This document shows, piece after piece, positions 25,958 to 36,782 of a stretch of DNA of 64,000 bases (its first letter is position 1; every line of letters starts with the position of its first letter). The DNA lies in assembly GCA_030686995.1 (NCBI GenBank), contig CM060702.1:67334440-67398439 (forward strand), in the 5' to 3' direction. The position numbers and the translations under genes are program-made. Below the pieces are notes generated by a model. The model had not been told where the DNA came from and ran no database searches. It saw only the letters and a list, made by a program, of their open reading frames with translations. The stretch comes from Artemisia argyi. Taxonomy: Eukaryota > Streptophyta > Magnoliopsida > Asterales > Asteraceae.

Positions 25958-26379
25958 CACCTTCTGATTCCTTGTTGACCACTCATAAAATCCCACTCTT
26001 AATCTCGTCCATTGTTAAGCAGAAATCATCCTAGCCGTTTAAAATGCTTTTGGCGCCAAAAGTCTTACAAGTAACGTGAGGCAGTTTGGGGGCAATTAAT
26101 GCTTCTTTTTTAGTTGTGGAGGTGGAGGGGACAAGGTGAGAGTAGTAGGGGATGAGGTGGTGGTGAAACCAGAGAGGTGGAGATGGTGGTTTTGGCCTAT
26201 GAGTGAGGGAGGTGAACAGTGGGTGGTGTTGGTGGATTTGGCGGGGTCAATGGGTTTGACCCTTGGTAGTATTAAAATGGGGTGTGGGCTGGGTGTTTGA
26301 TTGGGCCAAAGAAAAGGGTGGGCTTGGTTTGTTTTTGTTTTGGGTTTTATTTGGATTTAAAGAGTATATAAATGGATCC

Positions 26380-26880
26380 GTTTGGTTTGTAAGGTGTATA
26401 GGCCCAAGGACTAAAATTGTAATTCTTGAAACTTGAGGGGCCTGGTTTGCCAATGTTCCAAAGTAACTTCAAGGGACTAAACCTGCCATATAACATTAGT
26501 ACAAGGACCAAAGTTGTATTTTCCATATTTTAAAACCTTCAGGGACCATTTATGTAATTTCACCAAAGTTGAGGGGGTAAAATTGTAATTTTCCAAAAGT
26601 TATCAAAAGAGTTCCAAATTGTATTTTATGAATAGTACAAGGGTATATTTTGATAAATTTATATTTTTAAACCCGAGGATTAGTTTTGCTAATTTTGAAA
26701 CTTGAGGGGTAAAAGTTGCCATTTTGTGTAAACTTTTATCCAGGGATCATTTGTGAATAAGTTTGACTTCCCATGGACTTAAGTTGACTTTTATTCCATC
26801 TTAAACCTTCAGGGACTAGTTTTGCCAATTTATGAAACTTGAGGGACTGAAACTGCCAATTATGCAAACTTTTGTACGTT
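26380..26880. repeat. Degenerate repeats of CTTGAGGGACTAAAATTGCCA type
   Basis: About ten imperfect units of roughly 35-60 bp combine a GGGAC(T/C) block, a run such as AAAATTG(C/T)A and an AAACTTGAGG block. The same series on the other strand lies at about 42350-42850. It belongs to the U3 of the giant LTR. Confidence 0.6.
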
Positions 26881-27031
26881 TTTCATCTGTTTTTGATTAT
26901 TTTGCATTTGAAACATATAAAACACACTTTTAAGATATTTTAAGTATTTTGATGCATATTTGAGTGTTTTTGGATGTTTTGGCAGCTCAGATTGGTATAA
27001 AATGATGAGTATTTAGACACTCATCACTAGG

Positions 27032-28227
27032 GCTGAGATAACTGGTTATCAATTGACTTTAGAGTCACTGGAAGCCAAAATCATTACACATGAAAACAAT
27101 GAAGTAGCATGGCTTGAAACATATAAACAACAAGAGTACCTAGTTAAGTTAAGTGACTGGAAACTAGGATGTAAGGTGTCTGAACTAGAGAAAGTGACTG
27201 CTAAAAGGGATAAGTTGTTAGAAAAACTTGCTGTATGGAATGAGGCTGGTGTGTCACATGTTCAATTTGTTGAAAAGCAAAGAACATCTAATATCAAAAC
27301 AGGCCTAGGTTATGATAATGATAGCAATGAAGGCATTCCATTTAAGGGCAAGGAACTAAATCTTACAATAGATACCTCCACTAGTGATGAAGAGTTCATA
27401 AGTCTAGATGAAAACACTTCTAGTGATGAGGATTCCCCTAGTCCAACACCTCCTGAATTTAAGAAAGAAAAGGGATATAATGCAGTTCCTCACCCCCCCC
27501 CCCCCAGGTATCTTTCAACCACCTAGAAAAGATGTTGACTGTTATGGTGTAGATAATCTAGAGTTTAGGAAAAAGCTTAAAAGTAAATCCAACCCTGAAA
27601 CTTTAGAAAAGTCTGTTGAAGCACCTAAGGTTGAAGAGACCAAGTTTTCAAAACAAGCAGTACCTTCAAACACTTTTCAAAGTACTGCTAGTCACTCATC
27701 ATTTTAGAACTGCACAACCAAGTCATAGGGAGAATAAGCCAAGGGACAACAAACTAGTTTGGAACAATACAAATAGGGTTAACCATAGTAATTTCTCAAA
27801 AGACTATAGGTACCCTCATCAGAAAAGGTCATACTCCAAACCCTCAGTACCTTCACAAAGTACTGATAGAAAGTTCCCTAATGTTTCTAGCAAACACTCA
27901 AGTGTAAGACCTAGGAGGTACAATCATTACAACCCTAAAAGGCCTTACAAAACAAGAAAAGATGCTAGAACACAGAACCCAACTCCTAAGGTTACAACCA
28001 AATGGGTTAAGAAAGAAAGTACTGCTGGGGTAGAACCAGTACTTTCAGAGGTAAAGGGTGAAAAAGGGAAAATTGATCATGAAAAACCAACAGTTTTGGA
28101 AACAAAAACCTTAATTCTTGATCATGCTTTCAAAGATAGTGGTGATTACATACTCAAAAATTTTGAGTATGTCACTCCACAAGGGGAACACAAGTCAGTA
28201 ATGGCTTGGGTTCCTAAAAATAACTAA
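27032..28227 (+). pseudogene. Copia gag C-terminal/linker region (broken)
   Basis: The gag frame resumes after the insertion (EITGYQLTLESLEAK) with a coiled-coil-like Lys/Glu/Leu stretch and an acidic Ser-rich segment. A run of 13 C (27493-27505) marks a frameshift, after which the protein continues in another frame (FQPPRKDVDCYGVDN). A second shift lies near 27690, after which a basic Asn/Lys/Arg-rich region follows (TAQPSHRENKPRDNK...) ending at TAA 28225-28227. The starts of these frames are internal. The region contains AGTACT at 27681, 27859, 28018 and 28038. Confidence 0.82.
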
Positions 28228-28241
28228 CCTTTTTCATGTGA

Positions 28242-29678
28242 ATGCAGGGCAATCCAGAGGAGGAGTTTAAAGATCATCTTATTGTAGATAGTAGTTGCTC
28301 TGGCAGTATGACAGGAGAAAAGGAGCTCTTGTCAGATTTTAAAGCTTATTTTGGAGGAAAAGTTGCATTTGGGAATGATCCTGATGGAGGAAGAATAACT
28401 GGCAAAGGAACTATCAAGGCAGGAAACATTGACTTTGAAGATGTTAGATATGTGTAGGAGCTAAAATTCAATCTTTTTTCAGTATCACAGATTTGTAATA
28501 AGAAGTAACATGTGTTATTCTTTGACACAGAATGTCTTATACTTTCTCCTGATTTCAAGTTAGAAAATAGAAACTTGGTGTTACTGAGAGCACCAAGAAC
28601 TAATGATGTGTACAGCATAGACTTAAAGAATGTAAACTCTGTTGTAAAAGCAACATGTTTGATTGCAAGAGCAACTATGGAAGAAGCACATCAATGGCAC
28701 AGAAGATTGGGGCATGTCAATTTTAAGAACATCAATAAGCTGGTCAGAGGTAATTTAGTTAGAGGTTTACCTTCTAAAACATTCAAGAATGATCACTCAT
28801 GTCTTGCTTGTAAGAAGGGTAAACAGCACAAGGCTTCTTGTAAGAAAATTGATGAGAAAACCAATAGAGAACCTTTGGAATTGCTGCACATGGATCTGTT
28901 TGGACCTGTTTCAGTTGTTAGTCTGAACAAGAAGAAGTACTGCTTGGTTGTAACAGATGACTGTAGCAGATTTAGTTAGGTCTTTTTCTTATGCTTTAAA
29001 GATGAAACTTTTGATGCTATTCATGACCTTATAATTGCACTTGAAAATCAGTTAAGACTCAAGGTTAGAGGCATTCGATGTGATAATGGGACTGAGTTCA
29101 AGAATCAGCTAATGGATGAACTTTGTGCCAAGAAAGGAATTAAAAGAGAGTTCAGTATTGCTAGAACTCCTCAGCAAAATGGAGTTGCAGAAAGAAAGAA
29201 TATAACTCTTATAGAACCAGCAAGGACAATGCTTGCAGATTCTCAATTACCTGTTCCATTCTGGGCTGAGGCTGTAAGTGCTGCTTGTTATGTGTTGAAT
29301 AGAGTATCAGTGACTAAACCTCAAATGAAGACACCTTATGAGTTACTCATGGGAAAGAAGCCAAGCATCAAATTTATGAAACCTTTTGGATGTCCCCTAA
29401 CCATCTTAAACACTGCTGATAATTTGGGCAAATTTGATGGGAAGTCAGATGAAGGATATTTATTGGGATATTGTACCAATAGCAAAGGATTCAGAGTGTA
29501 CAACAGGGCTACCAAAAAGGTTCAAGAATGTCTTCATGTTGATTTTCTGGAAGAACAAGAGAATTCTAAAGGTAAAGGTCCTGATTGGATGTTTGATCTT
29601 GATTTAATGTCTTCATCAATGAATTATGTACCTGTAAGGGAAGAAAATCAAGCTGCTCCCACTGAAGAAGAAGCATAG
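28242..29678 (+). pseudogene. Copia protease and integrase (broken)
   Basis: Protease begins EEEFKDHLIVDSSCSGSMTG; the catalytic motif usually reads Asp-Ser-Gly, so Ser for Gly is a likely defect. TAG at 28455-28457 and a TAA near 28506 interrupt it. The pre-integrase zinc finger (HQWHRRLGHVNF ... CLACKKGKQ) and the DDE core are visible: Asp in LLHMDLFGP, Asp in IRCDNGTEF, Glu in QQNGVAERKN. TAG at 28977-28979 falls where Trp is expected (RFS-stop-VFF). The frame is then open to TAG 29676-29678. Integrase has its catalytic residues but cannot be made whole. Confidence 0.9.
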
Positions 29679-31921
29679 TACATTGTTCATGATGTTAATT
29701 TAAGATCTGAAGATGAGCCAAAAGATAATGCCAATGATGAGAAGAAGAGTACTTTTGAGCCTCAAGGTACTGCTGAACCTAACAGTACTGTTGATCCTCA
29801 AAGTACTATTCCACCACAAAAACCAGTATCTGATGAAGATAAATCCTTTCAAGATGAACTGTCAAGGATGCTTTTTCAAGAAACAATGGCTAAGTCTTAT
29901 GATGATGACCAAAGGAGAGCTTATGAAGCAGAAAAGAAGAAGGCAAAAGAAACAACCAGTATTTTACCCCAAAGTACTGCTAATCCATTTGAAAGTACTT
30001 TTCAACCTTTAGATACTTCAAATTGGATAAATACTGATGCTGTTAATGATTCTAATATGCCTGACTTAGAAGATACTGATGATCCAAACAAGATTACTCT
30101 AGAAGACACTGATGATGAATTGGATCAAGAAGGCATTTTCTCAAATTCTAATGAAGATCCTGATATAACAAATTTGGAAGATAATCTTGAAGTCTCACCA
30201 ACTCCTACTCTAAGAATACACAAAACTCATCCTATTACCAACATAATTGGACCCTCAGTTTCAGGGGTGCTCACAAGGACTAAGGATAAGAATATGTCTC
30301 AACAACATACTTCTTTACTTAGTTTTATCTACAAGCAAAACACGGTGAATCACAAGGATCAGAAGTTGTGTTTATTTGCTTGTTTTCTATCTCAAGAAGA
30401 GCCCAAAAATATCAAACAAGCATTAGCCAAGGAAAGTTGGGTGGAAGCTATGCAAGAAGAACTCCTACAGTTTAAACTTCAAGAAGTTTGGGTATTATGT
30501 GATTTACCTGATGGAAAGAAACTTATTGGAACTAAGTGGGTCTTCAGAGTAAAAAGAGATGAAAGAGGGAATGTTATTAAGAACAAGGCAAGGTTAGTAG
30601 CTCAAGGATACAGACAGGAAGAAGGAGTAGACTATGATGAAGTTTTTGCTCCTGTGGCAAGGCTTGAAGCCATCAGGCTATTTCTGGCTTTTGCATCTTA
30701 TATGGGATTTCCTGTATATCAAATGGATGTTAAAAGTGCTTTTCTATATGGCAAGATCACAGAAGAAGTTTATGTCAAACAGCCCCTGGTTTTGAAGACC
30801 CTGCACATCCGAACAAAGTCTACAAGGTAATCAAGGCTCTGTATGGCCTTCATCAAGCTCCAAGAGCATGGTATGAAAGACTTTCAAATTTTTTACTACA
30901 ACATGGTTATAGAAGAGGAGCTATTGACAAGACTTTGTTTATCAAGAGAGACAAGAAGGATATAATGCTTGTCCAAGTGTATGTAGATGATATTATTTTT
31001 GGTGCTACTAAGCAATCTATGGTGAAGGAATTTGAAGATCTTATGCAGAAAGAGTTTCAGATGAGTTCAATGGGAGAATTAACATTCTTCTTGGGACTTC
31101 AAGTTCAACAGTCAAGCAGTGGAATTTATATTTGTTAAGATAAGTATGTTGCAGATATTCTTAGGAGATTCAATTTCACAACTATTAAGCCTACATCCAC
31201 ACCAGTGGATACTAACAAACCTTTAGGAAAAGATGAAGATGGAGAAGATGTTGATGTCACACTATACAGGTCTATGATTGGATGTCTCATGTATTTAATT
31301 GCATCAAGACCTGATATAACTTTTGTTGTATGTCTATGTGCAAGACATCAAGTTAATCCAAAGGTATCTCACTTGAATGCTGTCAAGAGGATTTTCATGT
31401 ATCTTAGGCAACAACCTAAGCTAGGCTTATGGTATCCTAGAGATTCACCTTTTCATCTCCAAGCTTTCTCAAACAGTGACTATGCTGGAGATAACTATGA
31501 CAGAAGATCCACAACTGGAGGATGCCAGTACCTTGGAAGCAGATTAGTGTCATGGCAATGTAAGAAGCAAACAATTGCAGCAACTTCTTCCACTGAAGCA
31601 GAGTATGTAGCTGCTGCAAGTTGTTGTGCACAAGTACTTTGGTTACAAAATCAGCTTTTGGATTATGGATTCAATTTCAAGAATACTCCTATCAACATTG
31701 ATAATGAGAGTACTATATGTATTGTCAAGAATCCAGTATATCATTCCAAGACCAAGCACATTCAGATTAGACATCACTTTATAAGAGACTGCTATGAACA
31801 AAGGCTTATCAATGTGGTTAAAGTTCATACTGATGATAATGTAGCAGATCTACTCACAAAGGGCTTTGATGTTTCCAGATTTACCTTTTTGGTTGTGAGT
31901 ATTGGCATGATTAATATGTAA
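29679..31921 (+). pseudogene. Copia reverse transcriptase and RNase H (broken)
   Basis: After the TAG the same frame continues with an acidic linker rich in GTA/QST tripeptides (AGTACT words) and enters RT ([35 protein letters not shown]). A one-base loss in a C run near 30783 shifts the frame. RT continues in the next frame with YVDDIIFGA (about 30980-31006). TAA at 31136-31138 is likely from Gln. RNase H follows (SNSDYAGD, STTGGCQYLGS, TSSTEAEYVA) and ends with LTKGFDV and TAA at 31919-31921. Motifs for polymerase and RNase H are present, but at least three lesions break the protein. Confidence 0.92.
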
Positions 31922-31928
31922 GCTATTT

Positions 31929-31980
31929 TTTAGGGGAGGCATAAGTAGTTATTAGTTAGTCATTATTTGAGGGGAGGCTA
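31929..31980 (+). other. Two PPT-like tracts directly after pol
   Basis: TTTTAGGGGAGGC (31929-31941) and TTGAGGGGAGGC (about 31967-31978) closely resemble the real PPT before the 3' LTR (TTAGGGGAGGAT, 36771-36782). They may be a former 3' end of a shorter element, or accessory plus-strand primers. Confidence 0.5.
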
Positions 31981-32004
31981 CATGTATCATCCAAAAGAAA
32001 CACA

Positions 32005-32010
32005 TTTATT
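32005..32010 (-). terminator. Putative poly(A) signal of antisense ORF
   Basis: Minus strand AATAAA lies about 190 nt after the stop of the 32203-32610 ORF, with T/G-rich sequence (GGTGGTTGTAATG) just upstream, a usual plant arrangement. Confidence 0.5.
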
Positions 32011-32202
32011 CATCATTCAAACACTGACATTACAACCACCATTTAGAGGATTCATACATCACCATTGTTGTTATCAAGATAAAGACTCGGACATAGAAAA
32101 GACAAGACAAACCAAACAAACAACTAACACAGACTACCACCATGCTTCACACACCTACCCCATAGGCCTTTTTCCCTTGCCCTCATAGTCATGCTTTCCT
32201 TT

Positions 32203-32610
32203 TTAAGCAGTTTTCCTCTTGTCATCAAAAGAAGCCTGCTTTCTTGGGCAAGACAAGCCAAGAACCTGTTTGGGAGGTCTCTCTTTCCTTGGAGCAGGCC
32301 ACTTCATGTTCTGAATTGCTGATTCCAGGGCTTGAGTCAAAGCTTGTGGAAGCTCATTAGCCAAAGATGAACCAGGGACAGCTTTCTTCTTCTTGGGCTT
32401 TTTGTTGGTAGTACTACCTGCATCAGTTATGGTAGCGTTGGCAGCACTTATTGCTGAGGAAGATTCTTGGAGTCCCATCCACTGAGCATGAGGAGGAAAA
32501 TAATCTAACCATCCTGGATCTTCAAACTCAGAATCAGAGTAGTAACTTATCTCTGAATCTGTGGTACCATCTGAGTCTGAAGAGATGTTCACAATTGGAA
32601 AGTGACTCAT
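32203..32610 (-). CDS. Antisense accessory ORF of the copia element, unknown function
   Basis: 135 aa starting MSHFPIVNISSDSDG and ending KRKTA. It is intact while gag-pol around it has many stops. The N-terminal third is acidic and Ser-rich (SDSDGTTDSE, SDSEFEDPG). A basic patch, KKPKKKKA, in the middle is a possible nuclear localisation signal, and the C-terminus is basic. I do not recognise a domain. It lies between pol and the sense accessory ORF, on the opposite strand, with a TATA-like box 71-80 nt upstream and AATAAA downstream, so it has the parts of a complete gene. Extra antisense ORFs are known in some plant LTR elements (for example Grande), but I cannot tie this protein to any of them. 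Confidence 0.62.
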   Translation of the reverse strand: MSHFPIVNISSDSDGTTDSEISYYSDSEFEDPGWLDYFPPHAQWMGLQESSSAISAANATITDAGSTTNKKPKKKKAVPGSSLANELPQALTQALESAIQNMKWPAPRKERPPKQVLGLSCPRKQASFDDKRKTA

Positions 32611-33177
32611 TGTGCTTGTTAGTTTTTTAAGTTATGCTGAAGAAAGATATGGTGATTGCAAGTTGTTGATGGTAAAGTTGCTTTTATAAGCAAACTAAAG
32701 GTAAAAGGGCGTTTAATGAAGTGTATTGATGTTCACTTACCATGGTAGCTTTGGGATTTAATATGGGGAGATAGTCATTAATCATGGTTGACTTTCAAAG
32801 ATATTTTGGTCAAATGGTCCACATTCAAGATTTTTTTTTTGGGAAGTACTTTGGTCAACATACTGTGTGAGTTTATAACAGAAAGTACTGCTCCATATTA
32901 TCTGGAACGTACTGCTTGGTGTTATTAACGGGTACGCTGACGTGTCAGATACTGTTCCAACGGTTAGATTTGCGGCTAACAAACTTTTGAAAGATATGGG
33001 GATAATTACTTCCAAAAATAAGGGTAAAGTTATTAATTAACCGTGATTTTTTGTATTTTATCCTTATATAAAACCTCATATCTTTTCCTTTTATTCACCT
33101 TATTCACCTTTCCTGTTATTTAAACTCATACCTACTTTACATTGATCATCACTTTTCTCACTCTAACCATAATCACC
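32611..33177. promoter_or_regulatory. Putative divergent (bidirectional) promoter inside copia element
   Basis: Between the two outward-facing ORFs lies a minus-strand TATA (CTTATAAAAG, 32681-32690) and a plus-strand TATA (TTATATAAAA, 33064-33073). Halfway between them are AGTACT at 32845 and 32884, and CGTACTGCTT at 32908. These are about 155-220 bp from each TATA. A palindromic bZIP-like word TGACGTGTCA is at 32938-32947. The LTR promoter has the same AGTACT word about 135-250 bp upstream of its own TATA. Confidence 0.6.
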
Positions 33178-36069
33178 ATGGCAAATCGATGCACCAACAC
33201 CAAACACAACATGATAGCAAACCTTGACAAAACCCAAGATAACCTTGACTTTCATGGTATTATTGACTTTCTCACTAGAACCAACATCTGTTACTCAATC
33301 CTAGTCAACCCAGAGATTATTGGACCTTGGATTCAAGCTTTTTGGGATACAGCAAGGTCACAGGTTGAAGATGGAGAGGATATTATTACTGCTACAGTTG
33401 CTGGGAGGGCTATTCGTGTTATAGAAGCTTCAATCAGAGAGGCTCTGTTATTTGATGATGAAGGAGGCTCTGTTTTGTTTGGAAAACAAGAGATTTGGAA
33501 CACACTCAGAGACATTGGGTATGAAGGTCCTTTGAATAAGCTTACTTTTCAGAAGGATATGGTTAGTCCTCCTTGGAAATTTCTAATTCATGTTTTGCTT
33601 CATTGTTTGAGTCCCAAAAGTACTTCTTGGGATCAGTTTAGCCACTCCATAGCTTCTGCTTTTGTTGGTCTTATTACAAATCAACCTTTCAATTTCTCAT
33701 ACATGATCCTTGAAGGTATGCTTACTCATATTAAGGCTGGAAAACCTTTTCTCATGTATCCTAGATTTGTTAAATTGCTTTTGGAAAATCCATTGGATGG
33801 GATACCCAAACCTCAGGATTATGTACCTACCATTAGGATGCCACCTAAAGTTTTTACTTTTATGTCTCATAAGGGAGTTAATTTTTTGGGTAGGAATACA
33901 CCTCTTAATGCTTATATGTTAGAGGTTGCTCAAGCTGTTAGGGATGAAGAAGACAATAGTGGTTCTGCACATTCTCATAATGCTAATCAATCAGATTCTG
34001 CTGAGCATTCTGTTTCAGTACATACCCCTACACCACCTATTGTTTCCTCTCAGCATGTTGTTTCAAGTGACAGGAATCCCTCAGTGACAGCTTCCTTGGA
34101 AACATCTGTTTCTGCTCAAGGTACTTCTCAACAAAGTACTAATTCTAAAGGTACTGCTTCAGAGGACTTCAAGGTACCTACTCCCAATGATTATACTTCC
34201 ACAGGTGGGCTTCAAACACCTGGAGGAGATGAGGGAATTGAAGGTGATGAGAGTACTTCTGATTTGGCTAAGGATTTTGAGAAGATGAAGAATACTGTTA
34301 ATGCTCAAGCTGAAGAAATCAAGAAGCTAAGAAAGAAGTTCAGAAGGTTGAAGAAATTTGTTTGGCCTCTTGTTCAGAATTTTAGGCTTTATGTGAAAGA
34401 AAAGAAGAAGTCTCAGAAGCAAAAGTCCAAATCTTCAAAGAAGTCTTCTAAATCCATGAGGAAGCATAAGAGGTTATCATTTACCAAATTGGGGAGGAAT
34501 CAAGATGAGAATTTAGATAAAGATGATGCTGAAATTACATATTCAAAAGATGCTCATTTGTGGCAATATCCAGATAGTCCAAAGACTCTTGTACCAAAAA
34601 GCTATATTGAAGAGGATATGAATATTGCACAAGAAGATGAGAATATTGCACAAGAGAAAGAGAATGAGCAAAAAGATACTGAGCAAGAAGATGATGAGCA
34701 AGAAATTGTTATGCAGGATGTAGATGTACAGAACATTCAAAGTGCTGATGTTCAAAGTACTGCTGCAGAAAACATAAGTCTGCAAGGTACTGCTGAGCAA
34801 AGTACTTTTTCCAGGAATATTGATGAAAGTGAAGTCACTGCAGCTGGACCTTCTACAATGAATTATGCAGATGAAGCTGGTCCTTCTACTCTTGTACAGC
34901 AAGAAGAAGTAAGAGTACACACTGCAAGTGATGATGAAACAATTGCTCAAGTTATGATGAATTTGAGGAGACCTACTGGAGGAATACATATTTCTGAGCC
35001 TGCACAAAAAGATGATGAAAGTATTTCTGAATCTGAAGAGTTGGACTCTAAAGATAAAGGGAAAAGGATAATGGTTCAGAAAGATAAGAAAAAGAAGAAA
35101 TTTTCTCTTGCTCAGATTAGAGAGTTAGAGATTGCAGAAGATTTAGAGCTTGCTAGAAAGCAACAAGCTGAATATGATGCTGAGTATTTGGCAGAGGTTA
35201 GTAGGCCAATTACAAAGAAGCCAATGACTAAAGCTCAGGAAAGGAACTGGATGATAAGTTTCTTGAGAAAGAAGGGATACAAGAATTTACGTAAACAAAG
35301 GTATCCAGAAGTAAAAGCTCTGTGGGATAAAGTACAAGAAGATATCAGAAAAGAAGTAGAAAACTCTGTGCCCATGGAAGTTGATAGAAAGAAGAAATTA
35401 GAAGATATCAGAAAGGAATAAGCTGAGGAAAGAAGATTGAAAAGGAAGAAAGCCGTTCAAGATGATCAACTGTCAAAAAGGCTAAAGATGATTCATGAAG
35501 ATATAGTTGATGAACTTAGAAACTATTTCAGAGTTGTTGACTTTGAGAATAACAAGATTTAAGATTCTGGAAAGAAGTCCAAGAGAATCTCATTTTCTAT
35601 GGTTGAATCAAAAGAAGGGAATTATTTTATGATTCACAGAGAAGATGAAAGCTTCACAACATTCAATATGTTATGGGATGTGTTGCATTGTATTACAAGG
35701 GCAGATTTGTATGACTTATATTTGCAAGTGCAGACATATTATGCAGAGATTGAAGCTTCAGAAGTGGGATTAATTTTGCTTGGAGACTTAATTACCATCT
35801 GGGAAACTAAAGAAACAAGTGTTGATCATCTGTGGAATGATCAGGAGAATTGGGAAATAACAAGATGGAGATTCTTTGAGTCATTAGGAGTTCATACACT
35901 AGAGATGGAAGATGGTACCATGATTCATATGCTGGCTGAGAGGAGATATCCATTGATCAGAGAAATTATGCTCAGAATGCTGGATCCTGGAATGGAACTT
36001 AAAGATGAATCTGAAGTAGCTTTGGATGTTATCAAGTTATTTATCAGATGGATCAAGTCTGAAGAGTAA
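33178..36069 (+). pseudogene. Sense accessory ORF after pol (copia), two in-frame stops
   Basis: The best start is ATG 33178 in the context CACCATGG (MANRCTNTKHNMIANLDK), about 105 nt after a TATA box; the frame is open slightly upstream but lacks an ATG. It runs 747 aa to TAA 35419-35421, continues in frame to a second TAA near 35561 (NKI-stop-DSG), then to the final stop at 36067-36069. Residues 1-250 form a globular region (PWIQAFWDTARSQ, LLHCLSPKSTSWDQFS, FLMYPRFVKLL). A Ser/Thr-rich middle carries QST/GTS repeats encoded by AGTACT words. Next come a Lys-rich coiled-coil-like stretch and acidic repeats (NIAQEDENIAQEKENEQ), and a conserved-looking C-terminal block (LLGDLITIWE ... LAERRYPLIREIM). 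I recall related proteins after pol in copia elements of Asteraceae; function unknown. No signal peptide or membrane segment is seen, so an envelope role is unsupported. Confidence 0.8.
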
Positions 36070-36102
36070 TATTGCATAATACTGGTATGTTTTGATTTGT
36101 AA

Positions 36103-36108
36103 AATAAA
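36103..36108 (+). terminator. Putative poly(A) signal of sense accessory ORF
   Basis: AATAAA lies about 34 nt after the final stop at 36069, preceded by the T/G-rich run GGTATGTTTTGATTTGT. This would let the ORF be a separate transcript ending before the 3' LTR. Confidence 0.5.
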
Positions 36109-36281
36109 GTGTTTTTCAAAGTACTGCAAAAACAAACAGTACTTTAACAAAGTACTGCTTGCTGATATAAACCAGTATAAGTTCTTTAAAATAAAAATAA
36201 AATGTTTTAATGTTTAAGAGAAAAGTAAAAGGATTTGAAAAGTAACACATGCTATTAGTATTTATACTGCACAACAAATGG

Positions 36282-36530
36282 TAATCAACTCACCATGTTT
36301 AACAGATAAGAAAGAGTTTGACTTATCATGAGGGTACGGCTCTGATGTGATAATCAAATCCGTTTATGGTTGATAGTTTACCAAAAACTATATGGTTATC
36401 AACTCACCATACTCCAAGTGATCAAGATTTGGCTAGTCTATAGCAAACGGCTATTGGTAAAGACAAATCAAATCCGTTGATAGCTGATGATTTGCTAAAA
36501 ATCATAATTTTCAATGATTCACCTCTCACA
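36282..36530 (+). repeat. Diverged tandem duplication of about 120 bp
   Basis: GGTAATCAACTCACCAT (36282) and GGTTATCAACTCACCAT (36402) start two related units. Each later has CAAATCCGTT(T/G)AT and a GAT(A/G)(G/A)TTT(A/G)C element. The units lie between the accessory ORF and the PPT, with no coding potential. Confidence 0.6.
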
Positions 36531-36768
36531 GGAGTTAACACACCTGGAAGTGATGAGAATAGTATAAAACTTTTATGATTTGATGATCACTGTACCAAAA
36601 TGTTGCTGAGTTGCTGAGAAGATATTTTGAAAGACAAGATGCTGATGAAGAGTACTTTGACACATGACAGATAGAAGACAAATAAATAAAGAAACAATCT
36701 TTCTGAATGATTAAAGATTTAAAGATTAAAGATAACAAAGAAACTGGAAATCAAGCAAGTAGAGTTCA

Positions 36769-36782
36769 AGTTAGGGGAGGAT
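36769..36782 (+). other. Polypurine tract of the copia element
   Basis: AGTTAGGGGAGGAT abuts the 3' LTR start TGTTGGG at 36783. Confidence 0.88.

Larger units (their letters stand above)
21291..27026 (-). mobile_element. 5736-bp insertion in copia gag, probable giant solo LTR
   Basis: The insertion is flanked by the direct repeat CTAGG (21286-21290 and 27027-27031), and removing it with one repeat restores the gag frame. Its ends are TGAT and ATCA, with TG...CA as in LTRs. No coding region, PBS or second terminal repeat is seen. Read on the minus strand it starts TGATGAGTG, has a TATA box about 1.07 kb in, and then several kb of AT-rich sequence. A relative in opposite orientation starts at 42189 with the same layout. 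A 5-bp target duplication and TG/CA ends favour a solo LTR over a Helitron or MITE; a LARD-type element without visible LTRs is the alternative. Confidence 0.7.

Noticed and set aside
33178..36069. Retroviral envelope gene
   Set aside because: Position after pol is right, but no signal peptide, transmembrane segment or glycoprotein features are visible.
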